64,000 bases of DNA from Rhodobacter sp. (GCA_016704435.1 JADJAB010000002.1:62001-126000); one strand, 5' to 3'. Positions 43,259 to 51,276 are shown, counted from the stretch's first letter. Translations and numbers: made by a program. Notes: generated by a model from the sequence alone, not told the origin.

Positions 43259-44070
43259 TGCCCGCACGAATTCCCCTGCCGCCCGGCCTGCGCCGCCTTC
43301 CGATCGCGCATCGCGCGCTGCATGACCGGGCGCAGGGCCGGATCGAGAACGCCCCGGCAGCGATCCGCGCTGCGATCAAGGCCGGCTATGCGATCGAGAT
43401 CGACCTGCAACTCAGCCGGGACGGCCTGCCCATGGTCTTCCACGATGAAGAGCTAGACCGGCTGACGACGGAAACCGGCCCCGTCGCCACCCGCACCGCC
43501 GCGGAACTGACCCGCATCCGGCTGAAAGACAGCGCCGACACCATCGCGACACTGGCCGGAATCCTTGCCCTGATCGACGGTCGCGTGCCGCTGCTGATCG
43601 AACTGAAGGACCAGTCGCTGACCATGAGGCCCACCGACGGACGGCTGGAAGCCGCCACCGCCGCCGCCCTGCAAGGCTACAGGGGCGAAGTGGCGGTGAT
43701 GTCCTTCAACCCCGCCCAGGTCCACCACATGGCCCGCCTCGCCCCCGGCATCCCGCGCGGCCTGACGACCGCCGCCTATGATCCCGACAGCTGGCACCCG
43801 CTGCCCCCGGCCCGCTGTGCCCAGTTGCGCGCCATACCGGATTACGGCCCCACCGGCGCCAGCTTCATCAGCCACGAGGCCGCCGACCTGTCCCGCCCCC
43901 GCGTGGCCGCGTTGAAAGCCGAAGGCGCCGTCATCCTGTGCTGGACGATCCGCTCACCCGCCGAAGAGGCACTGGCCCGCCGCATCGCCCAGAACATAAC
44001 CTTCGAAGGCTATCTGCCGCCGCTTCTGCTTGACGCCAGCCAAAGCCCGCCCACCTTCATCTTGGCATAA
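43258..44070 (+). CDS. Glycerophosphodiester phosphodiesterase
   Basis: 270 residues, TIM-barrel GDPD fold. Active-site groups: IAHRALHDRAQGRIENAP near the start, AIEIDLQLSRDGLPMVFHDE (metal and catalytic residues), and LLIELKDQ. No signal peptide, so it is a cytoplasmic UgpQ-type enzyme releasing sn-glycerol-3-phosphate. The last residues FILA and the stop codon are supplied by a copy of the dispersed CTTCATCTTGGCA repeat (44055-44109). Overlaps the RidA gene by 1 nt. Confidence 0.9.
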   Translation: MPARIPLPPGLRRLPIAHRALHDRAQGRIENAPAAIRAAIKAGYAIEIDLQLSRDGLPMVFHDEELDRLTTETGPVATRTAAELTRIRLKDSADTIATLAGILALIDGRVPLLIELKDQSLTMRPTDGRLEAATAAALQGYRGEVAVMSFNPAQVHHMARLAPGIPRGLTTAAYDPDSWHPLPPARCAQLRAIPDYGPTGASFISHEAADLSRPRVAALKAEGAVILCWTIRSPAEEALARRIAQNITFEGYLPPLLLDASQSPPTFILA

Positions 44071-44109
44071 ATACTCTGCGGGGGGTCCGGGGGGCGCAAA
44101 GCCCCCCGG
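44055..44109. repeat. Dispersed intergenic repeat, copy 1
   Basis: CTTCATCTTGGCATAAATAC then CTCTGCGGGG, followed by a hairpin with 9-bp arms CCGGGGGGC / GCCCCCCGG (44087-44109, loop GCAAA). The left end lies inside the GDPD coding sequence and provides its stop codon. Related copies occur at 45301, 46358 and 50287. The hairpin may also terminate transcription. Confidence 0.75.
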
Positions 44110-44133
44110 CTTCTCCGCCCCCCGGAACCCCGC

Positions 44134-45294
44134 ATGGCCAACATCACCCTGCACGAAAGCTTCAGCCAGATCGACGCCGGCCTCTGGGACGCGCTCGCCG
44201 CGCCCGAACAGGCCGATGGTGGCCGCCCGCTGGACCCGTTCACCACCCACCGTTTCCTCGGCGCGCTGGAAAGCTCCGGCTCAACCGGCAAAGGCACCGG
44301 CTGGACACCCGCGCCGCTGATCCTGCACGACGGCGCCACCGCTTTCGCCGCGATGCCGCTCTATGTGAAATCGCACAGCCAGGGCGAATACATCTTCGAC
44401 CACGGCTGGGCCGAGGCCTATGAGCGGGCGGGCGGGCGCTACTATCCGAAACTGCAGGCCGCCGTCCCCTTCACCCCGGTCCCGGGCCGGCGGTTTCTTG
44501 GCCCGCCCGAGCATCGCGCCGCGCTGGCCAGCGCCGCCATCGGGCTGACCCGCAGCAACGGCCTGTCATCGCTGCACATCACCTTCTGCACCGCCGAGGA
44601 AGCCACGGCACTCGACGGCCATGACGGGCTGATGCACCGCGTCACCCAGCAATTCCACTGGCAGAACCGCGGCTACAACAGTTTCGACGCGTTCCTGTCC
44701 GACCTCTCCAGCCGCAAGCGCAAGATGATCCGGAAGGAGCGCGACACCGCCCGCAGCCACGGCCTGACCATGCGCACCCTGACCGGCAACGCGATCGAAC
44801 CATGGCACTGGGATGCCTTCTGGGCCTTCTACCAGGACACCGGCGCCCGCAAATGGGGCCAGCCATACCTGACCCGCGCCGCATTCGATGCCTTCCACGC
44901 CACGATGCGCGCCGACATGCTTCTGGTCATGGCCTTTGACGGCGACCGGCCCGTCGCAGGCGCGCTGAACTTCATCGGCCGCGAGGCACTTTTCGGTCGC
45001 TACTGGGGCTGCGTCGAAGACTATCCGAGCCTGCATTTCGAGATGTGCTACCATCAGGCCATCGACTGGGCCATCGCCCAGGGCCTGCAACGGGTCGAGG
45101 CCGGGGCGCAAGGAGAACACAAGCTGGCCCGCGGCTACCTGCCGGTGGAGACGCATTCGCTGCACTGGATCGCCGATCCCGGCTTTCACGCGGCAGTGGC
45201 GCGCTATCTCGCGCAGGAACGCGCCGCCGTGGACGAGGAGATCGAGGTGCTAACGGCCTGCGGACCCTTCCGGCGCTCCGCTGCCGAACCGTGA
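44134..45294 (+). CDS. FemAB-like GNAT protein (DUF482 family)
   Basis: 386 residues. Two GNAT-like halves typical of the 'peptidogalycan biosynthesis' DUF482 family: PLYVKSHSQGEYIFDHGWAE, then SSRKRKMIRKERDTARS, and AGALNFIGREALFGRYWGC with GAQGEHKLARGYLP. Related Fem proteins add amino acids to cell-wall peptides, but DUF482 proteins lack a defined substrate. It lies between two copies of the intergenic repeat. Confidence 0.85.
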   Translation: MANITLHESFSQIDAGLWDALAAPEQADGGRPLDPFTTHRFLGALESSGSTGKGTGWTPAPLILHDGATAFAAMPLYVKSHSQGEYIFDHGWAEAYERAGGRYYPKLQAAVPFTPVPGRRFLGPPEHRAALASAAIGLTRSNGLSSLHITFCTAEEATALDGHDGLMHRVTQQFHWQNRGYNSFDAFLSDLSSRKRKMIRKERDTARSHGLTMRTLTGNAIEPWHWDAFWAFYQDTGARKWGQPYLTRAAFDAFHATMRADMLLVMAFDGDRPVAGALNFIGREALFGRYWGCVEDYPSLHFEMCYHQAIDWAIAQGLQRVEAGAQGEHKLARGYLPVETHSLHWIADPGFHAAVARYLAQERAAVDEEIEVLTACGPFRRSAAEP

Positions 45295-45300
45295 GGACCG

Positions 45301-45349
45301 GGGGTTTCACACCCCCGGGCCCCCGTGGAGTATTTGTGCCAAGATGAAG
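45301..45349. repeat. Dispersed intergenic repeat, copy 2 (inverted)
   Basis: On the minus strand this reads CTTCATCTTGGCACAAATAC then TCCACGGGGGCCCGGGGG, the same unit as copy 1 in the opposite orientation, with GGGGT/ACCCC pairing at its GC-rich end. It fills nearly the whole gap between the FemAB-like and GST genes. Confidence 0.7.
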
Positions 45350-45373
45350 GAGCGGAGACCAAGAGGAGATGCG

Positions 45374-45982
45374 ATGCTGACCTTCTACACCAACCCGATG
45401 TCGCGCGGCCGGATCGCCCGCTGGATGCTGGAGGAAACCGGTGCGCCCTATGAGACGATCGTGCTGGACTACGGCACCACGATGAAATCGCCGGACTATC
45501 TGGCAATCAACCCGATGGGCAAGGTTCCGGCCATCGTCCATGACGGTCGCGTGGTCACCGAAGGTGCTGCGATCTGCGCCTATCTGGCCATGGCCTTCCC
45601 GGAGGCAGATCTGATGGCCAAGGACATTGCCGCCTTCTTCCGCTGGCTGTTCTTCGCCGCCGGACCGCTGGAACAGGCCATCGTCAACACCTCTTTCGGA
45701 TGGCAGCCCGGCACGCCACAAGAGGCCGGTCGCACCGGCTATGGCAGCTTGGAAGCCGTGACCCACGCCCTGACCCGGCATCTGGAGGCGAACGACTACG
45801 TCGCCGATGGCCGCTTCACCGCCGCCGATGTCTACGTCGGTGCCCAGGTCGGCTGGGGGCTGCGGTTCAAGACCATCCCGGCCAATGACACCCTGCAAGC
45901 CTATTGGGACCGGATCGAGGTCCGCCCCGCCCACCGCGCCGCATCCGCCAAGGATGATGCCCTGATGCAGCCGAGGACATGA
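45374..45982 (+). CDS. Glutathione S-transferase family protein
   Basis: 202 residues. Thioredoxin-like N-terminal domain (FYTNPMSRGRIARWMLEE, with NPMGKVPAI as the cis-Pro glutathione site and TEGAAICAYLA), then an all-helical C-terminal domain. The Ser/Tyr after TNPMS is the likely glutathione-activating residue. Substrate unknown. RBS AGAGGAG before the ATG. Its stop overlaps the pterin dehydratase start (ATGA). Confidence 0.9.
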   Translation: MLTFYTNPMSRGRIARWMLEETGAPYETIVLDYGTTMKSPDYLAINPMGKVPAIVHDGRVVTEGAAICAYLAMAFPEADLMAKDIAAFFRWLFFAAGPLEQAIVNTSFGWQPGTPQEAGRTGYGSLEAVTHALTRHLEANDYVADGRFTAADVYVGAQVGWGLRFKTIPANDTLQAYWDRIEVRPAHRAASAKDDALMQPRT

Positions 45983-46350
45983 TGACAGATCTGCTTTCCC
46001 CCGATGATCGCGCCACGCTTCTGGCCCCATTGGGCGACACCGGCTGGGCCGCCGTGCCCGGACGCGACGCCATTCGCAAAATACTGAAGTTCAAAAGCTT
46101 TTCTCAAGCCTGGGGTTTCATGTCGCGCGCTGCCCTTGCGGCGGAAAAGCTGAACCACCACCCGGAATGGTCGAACATATACAACGTCGTCGACATCACC
46201 CTGACCACGCATGACTGCAAGGGCCTCAGCCGCCTCGACATCGACCTGGCCCGCGCGATGGACCGTTTCGCCGGCCCGGCCGAAGTGCAGCGCGACCATG
46301 GCGAGCCGGTCAGCTGCCTGTGCGAGATCCGCGCCAGCCGCAAGGCCTGA
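45979..46350 (+). CDS. phhB: Pterin-4a-carbinolamine dehydratase
   Basis: 123 residues (or 122 from the second ATG at 45982). The family motif HHPEWSNIYNVVDITLTTHD is fully present with the catalytic His pair, followed by CKGLSRLDIDLA. Recycles the 4a-hydroxytetrahydrobiopterin formed by aromatic amino acid hydroxylases, although no hydroxylase is nearby. It carries about 20 extra C-terminal residues with a cysteine pair (VSCLCEI), longer than the usual ~100-aa enzyme. Coupled to the GST gene by a 4-nt overlap. Confidence 0.92.
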   Translation: MMTDLLSPDDRATLLAPLGDTGWAAVPGRDAIRKILKFKSFSQAWGFMSRAALAAEKLNHHPEWSNIYNVVDITLTTHDCKGLSRLDIDLARAMDRFAGPAEVQRDHGEPVSCLCEIRASRKA

Positions 46351-46357
46351 CCCGGCG

Positions 46358-46448
46358 CTTCATCTTGGCAGAAACACCATCGGGGGTATGACATCGGGTT
46401 CGCCATTGGTTCAAAAATCCAATGGCATGGGGGGGGCGAAGCCCCCCC
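46358..46448. repeat. Dispersed intergenic repeat, copy 3, with two hairpins
   Basis: CTTCATCTTGGCAGAAACAC then CATCGGGGG, followed by two perfect hairpins: GCCATTGG / CCAATGGC (46402-46426, 9-base loop) and GGGGGGGC-GAA-GCCCCCCC (46430-46448). It fills the gap between the converging phhB and peroxiredoxin genes, so it may also act as a two-way terminator. Confidence 0.7.
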
Positions 46449-46464
46449 GCCGCAACGGCGCCGG

Positions 46465-46953
46465 CTAGAGCTGCGCCAGCAAGGTCTCGCCCGCCGAGAC
46501 CTCGCAGGTGCCGGGGCTTTCCTCCAGGTTCAGCACCTTGACCACCCCATCCTCGGACAGCAGCGCATAGCGCTTTGACCGCGCCGTCAGGCCGATCGCG
46601 GGGGCCGAGAAGTCCATCCCGATCGCGGTGGTAAAGGACGAATCGGCATCGCCCAGCATGGTGATCCCGGCCGCCGCCGCCCCGGTGTCATCGCCCCAGG
46701 CCTTCATCACGAATGGATCGTTGACCGAGATACAGATGATCTCGTCCACGCCCTTTTCGGCAAATCCCCTGGCGGTGCGGATGAAGCTGGGCACATGCGC
46801 AGTGGTGCAGGTGCCGGTATAGGCCCCCGGCAGCCCGAAGATCACCACCTTGCGGCCCTTCAGCTTGTCCCCCAGCGCCACCCTTTCCGGCCCGTTCGCA
46901 CCGATCTGGAAAAGCGTCGCCTCGGGCAGTTTCGATCCCACGGAAATCGTCAT
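46465..46953 (-). CDS. Peroxiredoxin, Prx5-like
   Basis: 162 residues. Peroxidatic cysteine in the PGAYTGTCTTAHVPSF motif (about residue 49), the Prx5/glutaredoxin-dependent type rather than AhpC. KLPEATLF and GLTARSKRYALLSEDG are conserved. A further cysteine near the C-terminus (ESPGTCEVSAGETLL) replaces the usual Phe and could serve as a resolving residue. Reduces H2O2 and alkyl hydroperoxides. The ATG at 46953 begins the conserved protein. Divergent from the FAD reductase gene, 87 nt away. Confidence 0.92.
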   Translation of the reverse strand: MTISVGSKLPEATLFQIGANGPERVALGDKLKGRKVVIFGLPGAYTGTCTTAHVPSFIRTARGFAEKGVDEIICISVNDPFVMKAWGDDTGAAAAGITMLGDADSSFTTAIGMDFSAPAIGLTARSKRYALLSEDGVVKVLNLEESPGTCEVSAGETLLAQL

Positions 46954-47040
46954 CGGATATCCTTTCCTGTCGTGCGCGTTGCACCTGTCACCCGCAAGGT
47001 TATAGGGTCCGATGCGGCGGATACCAGAGGAGGGCGGCAG

Positions 47041-48236
47041 ATGCGTGTGGTCATCGTGGGGGCGGGTCAGGCCGGGGCGGCACTGGCGGCAAGGCTGCGG
47101 GCGCTGGGCCATTCGGGCGCAATCACCCTGATCGGAGAGGAACCCGCGCCCCCCTACCAGCGCCCGCCGCTGTCCAAGGCCTATCTTCTGGGTGATATGG
47201 AGGAAGAGCGCCTCTGGCTGCGCGCCGCCGATTTCTACAGCGACAACGCCATCGAGCTGCGCCTCGGCCAGCCCGTCACCGCCCTCGACCGCGCCACGAA
47301 GACCATCACGCTTGGCGGCGAAAGCCTGCCCTACGACCATCTTGCGCTGACCACGGGCTCCGCCCCCCGCCACCTGCCCGCCGCCATCGGTGGCGATCTG
47401 CAGGGCGTCTACACCGTCCGCACCCTGGCCGACGTCGATGCGATGCGCGCCGAATTTGTCCCCGGTCGCCGCGTGATCATCATCGGCGGCGGCTATATCG
47501 GGCTGGAGGCCGCCGCAGTGGCCGCGAAACTCGGGCTTGATGTCACCGTGCTGGAGATGGCGCCGCGCATCCTGCAGCGCGTCGCCTGCCCCGAAACCTC
47601 GGACCATGTCCGCGCGCTGCACGTCGCACATGGCGTGAAGATCCTGGAATCCACCGGCCTCGACCGCCTTCTTGGCGCCCCTCGCGTCACTGCCGCGCGG
47701 CTGGCCGATGGCCGCGAGCTGCCGGCCGATTTCGTCATCGTCGGGGTCGGCATCACCCCCAATGCCCAACTGGCCGGGGCCGCTGGCCTGACAATCGACA
47801 ACGGCATCGCCACCGATGCGATGGGCCGCACCTCCGACCCGGCGATCTGGTCGGCGGGCGACTGCGCGTCGTTCCCATGGCAGGGCGGCCGTATCCGGCT
47901 CGAATCCGTCGGCAATGCCATCGATCAGGCCGAGGTGGTGGCCGCCAACATCCTTGGCGCGAATACCCCTATCAGGCGAAACCATGGTTCTGGTCGGATC
48001 AGTTCGACCTGAAACTCCAGATCGCCGGCCTGAACAGCGGCTATGACCGGATCGTCACCCGCAGGGTAGATGGCACCTCGTTCTGGTATTACCGCGGCGA
48101 CAGCCTGCTGGCGGTCGACGCGATGAACGATCCGCGCGCCTACATGGTCGGCAAGCGGCTGATCGAGGCCGGCAAGAGCCCGGACCAACAGGTGATTGCC
48201 GAAACCCCCGATCTCAAGGCGCTTCTGAAGGCATGA
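47041..48236 (+). CDS. FAD-dependent ferredoxin-type reductase, frameshifted
   Basis: NAD(P)H:ferredoxin/rubredoxin reductase fold. N-terminal FAD motif VVIVGAGQAGAALAARL, second dinucleotide motif VIIIGGGYIGLEAAAVAAKL (about 140-160), YQRPPLSKAYL and WSAGDCAS. The first frame leaves the family after NILGA. The C-terminal domain (YPYQAKPWFWSDQFDLKLQI) continues in another frame to 48236. One missing base near 47961-47965 restores about 398 residues. It probably serves a cytochrome P450 or Rieske oxygenase encoded elsewhere. The stop overlaps rsmD (ATGA). Confidence 0.9.
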
Positions 48237-48796
48237 GGATCATCGGCGGCAGCCGCAGGGGCCTGCACCTGACCGATGTGGGCGCGGGCGACCCCGCCGC
48301 CCACCTGCGCCCCACCTCCGACCGGGTGCGCGAGGCGATCTTCAATCTTCTGGTCAACGGCGGCTACCCCGACCCCATTTCTGGCGCCCGTGTGCTGGAC
48401 CTGTTCGCCGGCACCGGCGCGCTGGGGCTGGAGGCGCTAAGCCGCGGCGCCGCCCGCGTCGCCTTCGTCGATGACGGAACGAAGGCCCGCGCCCTTCTGC
48501 GCGCCAATATCGAAAAGATGCAGGCCATGGGCGTTACCGATGTCTGGCGCCGCGATGCCACGAGACTGGGCCCGAACCGCGGCACCGGCTATAGCCTGAT
48601 CTTCCTTGACCCGCCCTATGGCAAGGCCCTGGGCGAAGCCGCGCTTGCCTCGGCGGTGGAAGGCGGCTGGCTGACGCCCGGCGCGCTGGTGGTATGGGAG
48701 GAAAGCACCCCCCCCACCCCGCCGCCCGGCTTCACCCAACTTGACCAGCGCCGATACGGCGACACGGTCGTCACCCTGATGAGGGCACCGGAATGA
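48233..48796 (+). CDS. rsmD: 16S rRNA (guanine-966-N2)-methyltransferase
   Basis: 187 residues. MRIIGGSRRGLHL at the start, SAM motif VLDLFAGTGALGLEALSRGA, and catalytic IFLDPPYGK motif are typical RsmD. Modifies the 30S head. 4-nt overlaps with both neighbours place it in a tight operon of five genes (47041-50284). Confidence 0.96.
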   Translation: MRIIGGSRRGLHLTDVGAGDPAAHLRPTSDRVREAIFNLLVNGGYPDPISGARVLDLFAGTGALGLEALSRGAARVAFVDDGTKARALLRANIEKMQAMGVTDVWRRDATRLGPNRGTGYSLIFLDPPYGKALGEAALASAVEGGWLTPGALVVWEESTPPTPPPGFTQLDQRRYGDTVVTLMRAPE

Positions 48797-49299
48797 CCGA
48801 CTTTTCCCTGAAGCTGCGCCTCTCGACCGATACCCGAATCGGCCTGCTGCGCCATCTTGGCCGACGCGCACTTGGATCGCGCTTTCGTCTGGCCCGACTC
48901 CTTCTGCCCGATGTGGCAGGAGTGGCCGCCGCCGTTGGCCTTTCGGCCGCACGGGGACTTCCGCTCATGGATGGCCTGCTGCTCGCCTTCGCAACACTCG
49001 TTGGCCTGAACCTTGCAAACCATGCGCTGGGCCTGGTCTACCTTCCGCGTTTCCGCAGGGAACTTGCATCGTCAGCCCTCACGTCTCGCCCTGTTTCCGT
49101 CCACCTCTCGGCGCTGGGTCTGTCCACCGAGGCCCAGACATACGACTGGCGTGACGTGGTTGGCATCACCCGGTTCAACGGCCTGACGCTGGTCAACTTT
49201 TCTACTGCCGACTGCATCCCGATCCCCGATGGCGACCTGCCCGCAGGTGTCACCCCCGAATTGCTTGCCGCCCGGATCGCCGTGTGGAAAGCCGCATGA
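48793..49299 (+). CDS. YcxB-like membrane protein
   Basis: 168 residues. Two central hydrophobic segments (LLLPDVAGVAAAVGLSAARG and LLLAFATLVGLNLANHALGL), then a beta-type domain with TYDWRDVVGITRFNGLTLV and IPIPDGDLP, the YcxB pattern of a cytoplasmic PH-like domain. Role unknown. ATGA overlaps at both ends. The following gene encodes what looks like a second copy of only the C-terminal domain. Confidence 0.65.
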   Translation: MTDFSLKLRLSTDTRIGLLRHLGRRALGSRFRLARLLLPDVAGVAAAVGLSAARGLPLMDGLLLAFATLVGLNLANHALGLVYLPRFRRELASSALTSRPVSVHLSALGLSTEAQTYDWRDVVGITRFNGLTLVNFSTADCIPIPDGDLPAGVTPELLAARIAVWKAA

Positions 49300-49634
49300 C
49301 AGACGCAACAGCACCTCTGCACCTGACAATCGCCCTGCCCCCCGACCCGCAACTGAAGGCCGGACAGTTCATGTCCGACCGCCTGTTCGTCACCTCCGGC
49401 CTGCGCAGTCAGCCGGCGCCGGAGACGCTGGAGGCAACCGGCCTGGCTTTCCATTCCCGCGCCATCGACTGGTCCGCCATCACCGCCACCGCCCGCCGGC
49501 AGGGCTGCACCTTGCTCCACTTCTCGCCCGTCGATGCACTTGTCACCCCCGATGCCGACCTGCCTTGGGATGAGACGCCTCGAACCCTCGCCGCCCGCGT
49601 CGCCGCGTGGAAAGCCAGCGGGACCAATCCATGA
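49296..49634 (+). CDS. Small protein, truncated paralogue of upstream YcxB-like gene
   Basis: 112 residues with no membrane segment. The C-terminal half (AIDWSAITATARRQGCTLL, then ADLPWDETPRTLAARVAAWK) aligns with the same part of the preceding protein (TYDWRDVVGITRFNGLTLV, GDLPAGVTPELLAARIAVWK). It looks like a duplication that lost the transmembrane half, or one partner of a split system. ATGA overlaps at both ends keep it in the operon. Start 49296 is the overlapping ATG; four extra in-frame codons upstream are ignored. Confidence 0.6.
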   Translation: MTDATAPLHLTIALPPDPQLKAGQFMSDRLFVTSGLRSQPAPETLEATGLAFHSRAIDWSAITATARRQGCTLLHFSPVDALVTPDADLPWDETPRTLAARVAAWKASGTNP

Positions 49635-50284
49635 CCCCCGAAGCCATCCTTTTCGACTGCGACGGCGTCCTCGTCGACAGCGAAGGCCTCACCTGCGACC
49701 TCCTGATCGAAGAGCTCGGCCGCCACGGCCTGCCACTGACCCGCCATCAGCTGGAAGCCGACTATATCGGCGGCACCATCGAGACGGTCGCCAGCCGCGC
49801 CCGCGCGGCCGGCGCCACCCTGTCCGACAGCTGGGTCGCCGACTTCTACCACCGCATGTATGCCATGCTCGCGGCGGGCACGCCCCTCGTTCCCGGCGTT
49901 CTTCATATCCTCGACGCGCTGGACGCCGCCTTTGTCCCCTATGCCGTCGGCTCCAATGGCACGCCGGAAAAGATGCAGATCACGCTGGGCCAGCATGGCC
50001 TGATCCCCCGCTTTCGCGCCGTGCTTTCGGGCCAGGCCATCGGCAAACCCAAACCCGCGCCCGATCTCTACCTGCTTGCGGCCCTGTCCTGCCACGCCAA
50101 CCCGGCCAATTGCGTGGTGATCGAGGACAGCCCCACCGGCGCCGAGGCCGCGCTTGCCGCCCGCATCCCCTGCCTCGGCTTCGCCCCGCTGGGCCCCGAC
50201 GCGCCCCCGGCGCGTCAGATGGCGACCCTCGGCATCCCGCTCTTCCATGCAATGGCCGACCTTCCCGCCCTCCTGAACCTCTAA
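49631..50284 (+). CDS. HAD-superfamily phosphatase (beta-phosphoglucomutase-like)
   Basis: 217 residues, complete. Motif I FDCDGVLVDSE (nucleophile Asp and acid/base Asp), motif II VGSNGT, motif III GKPKPAPDLY, motif IV VIEDSPTG; helical cap between I and II. Closest in pattern to phosphoglycolate, beta-phosphoglucomutase or sugar phosphatases; substrate not assignable. Last gene of the overlapping operon that includes rsmD. An intergenic repeat follows the stop. Confidence 0.92.
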   Translation: MTPEAILFDCDGVLVDSEGLTCDLLIEELGRHGLPLTRHQLEADYIGGTIETVASRARAAGATLSDSWVADFYHRMYAMLAAGTPLVPGVLHILDALDAAFVPYAVGSNGTPEKMQITLGQHGLIPRFRAVLSGQAIGKPKPAPDLYLLAALSCHANPANCVVIEDSPTGAEAALAARIPCLGFAPLGPDAPPARQMATLGIPLFHAMADLPALLNL

Positions 50285-50286
50285 CC

Positions 50287-50325
50287 CTTCATCTTTCCCC
50301 GGATATCCCGGGGGGCCGAAGGTGG
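50287..50325. repeat. Dispersed intergenic repeat, copy 4 (diverged)
   Basis: CCTTCATCTTTCCCCGGATATCCCGGGGGG then CCGAAGG: keeps the CTTCATCTT left end and the CGGGGGG right end of copies 1-3 but has lost the TGGCA core and carries a CCCCGGATATCCCGGGG near-palindrome instead. Confidence 0.5.
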
Positions 50326-50606
50326 GGGGCGGCGCCCGATATGCCCTTTGCAAGGCGGCTGTGTGTGTTCACAAGGTCTGAGGGTTTCAGATCAGATGGC
50401 CTGACGACTGCCGCCGGTATCCAGGGCCAGGACTGGTTCTCGGCTCATGGCCAGAGCATGTCTGTTGCGGCGAGGGCGGCAGCGAAGAGGAAGGCTTTCG
50501 GGCACTTGGTGTAGCGGGTGGCAAACTGCCCAGCACGGCCGCAGCGCCGGTATCGTCGCTGACTTGACCTGCGATCATGAAGGAGGGGATCGGGCGACCG
50601 GCGGCC

Positions 50607-50647
50607 TCCAATGCCCGGCAGTGGTTTGCATGCAAACCGCGAGGGGA
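50607..50647. repeat. Palindromic mini-element B in transposase relic
   Basis: 41 bp: TCC...TGCCCGGCAGT, then the perfect 16-bp palindrome GGTTTGCATGCAAACC (50623-50638), then GCGAGGGGA. It interrupts the transposase between HAVT and AAGRPI, adding about 13 codons in frame. It shares the TCC/TGCCCGGCAGT left part and AGGGGA right part with element A, but the hairpin arms differ while remaining self-complementary. Confidence 0.65.
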
Positions 50648-50776
50648 GGTGACGGCATGCAGTTTGGTGGTCACCCCCGATTTGGGTCGATCGATCAGGT
50701 GGCCGCGCTGGTCGTCAGGCCCCCCTTTTTCGACCGCAGGCTGGTGGCCGTACGATGGGCTTTCAGATAGGCAGCG

Positions 50777-50820
50777 TCCGTTGCCCGGCAGTTGATTGCA
50801 AGGCAATCAACAAAAGGGGA
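50777..50820. repeat. Palindromic mini-element A in transposase relic
   Basis: 44 bp: TCCGTTGCCCGGCAG, then hairpin arms TTGATTGC (50792-50799) and GCAATCAA (50803-50810) around AAG, then CAAAAGGGGA. Inserted in the transposase after TVMI, where it brings a stop codon and a frameshift. Related to element B. Confidence 0.65.
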
Positions 50821-51276
50821 TCATCACCGTCTTCGGAACCGCCGCCTCGGACGCCAGCCGTTCCGTCAACCGGGCGAAAACGCCCCGTTCGCGGCTTCCA
50901 GCGGTTGCAGAGGGTCTTTGGCGGGCCATGTTCCTTCAAGGCATCGCGCCACCGCAAACCATTGCGGTTAATGAAGATAATTCCGTTCAACAGGCGCCGA
51001 CCGCGGACTCTCGGCTTGCCATGGCTCTGGGGGAAGAACGGCTGAAGGTGGGCCATCTGCGCGTCTGTCAGCCAGAAAAGGCTGCTCATTGAGCAGTCTC
51101 ATCGCAGAGCCTGCATCATGCCTGAAACGCAAGATCAATGGGTCATGGACCCAATTCTCGTTAGACGATTGGGAAATTCCGTTCTTGCCGTCCCGTCAAA
51201 CCGTCTGAGCGCTCTTGCGTGTTGCGGGTGACTTCCCGCGCCCAAGGCGCCATTCTGCCGCAAACCGGAGACCGCC

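Larger units (their letters stand above)
50445..51089 (-). pseudogene. IS5-family transposase remnant
   Basis: Starts with an intact-looking N-terminus (FWLTDAQMAHLQPFFPQSHG, then GIIFINRNGLRWRDA) typical of IS427-group transposases. After NRWK it is frameshifted (FARLTERLASEAAVPKTVMI in another frame), then carries two inserted palindromic mini-elements, the SGVTTKLHAVT and FMIAGQVSDDTGAAAVLGSL segments, and jumps directly to the C-terminus TRYTKCPKAFLFAAALAATD. The part expected between (about 80 residues with a catalytic Asp region) is missing. Cannot be active. Confidence 0.85.
50357..51111 (-). mobile_element. Decayed IS5-family (IS427-like) insertion sequence
   Basis: The transposase relic on the minus strand defines it. 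Ends are tentative: GGCTCTGCGATG (complement of 51100-51111) and GGCTGTGTGTGT (50357-50368) share only the GGCT-TG-G pattern, so true terminal inverted repeats and target duplication are not secure. It lies between the end of the rsmD operon and the fadH gene, in a 1-kb stretch that looks otherwise non-coding. Confidence 0.7.

Noticed and set aside
46402..46448. Back-to-back G/C hairpins considered as an attachment site or G-quadruplex
   Set aside because: They lie between convergent genes next to a dispersed repeat and are better explained as terminator and repeat parts.
50357..50368. Clear terminal inverted repeat for the IS remnant
   Set aside because: Only a weak match to the other end (GGCT-TG-G pattern); no secure target duplication, so ends remain tentative.
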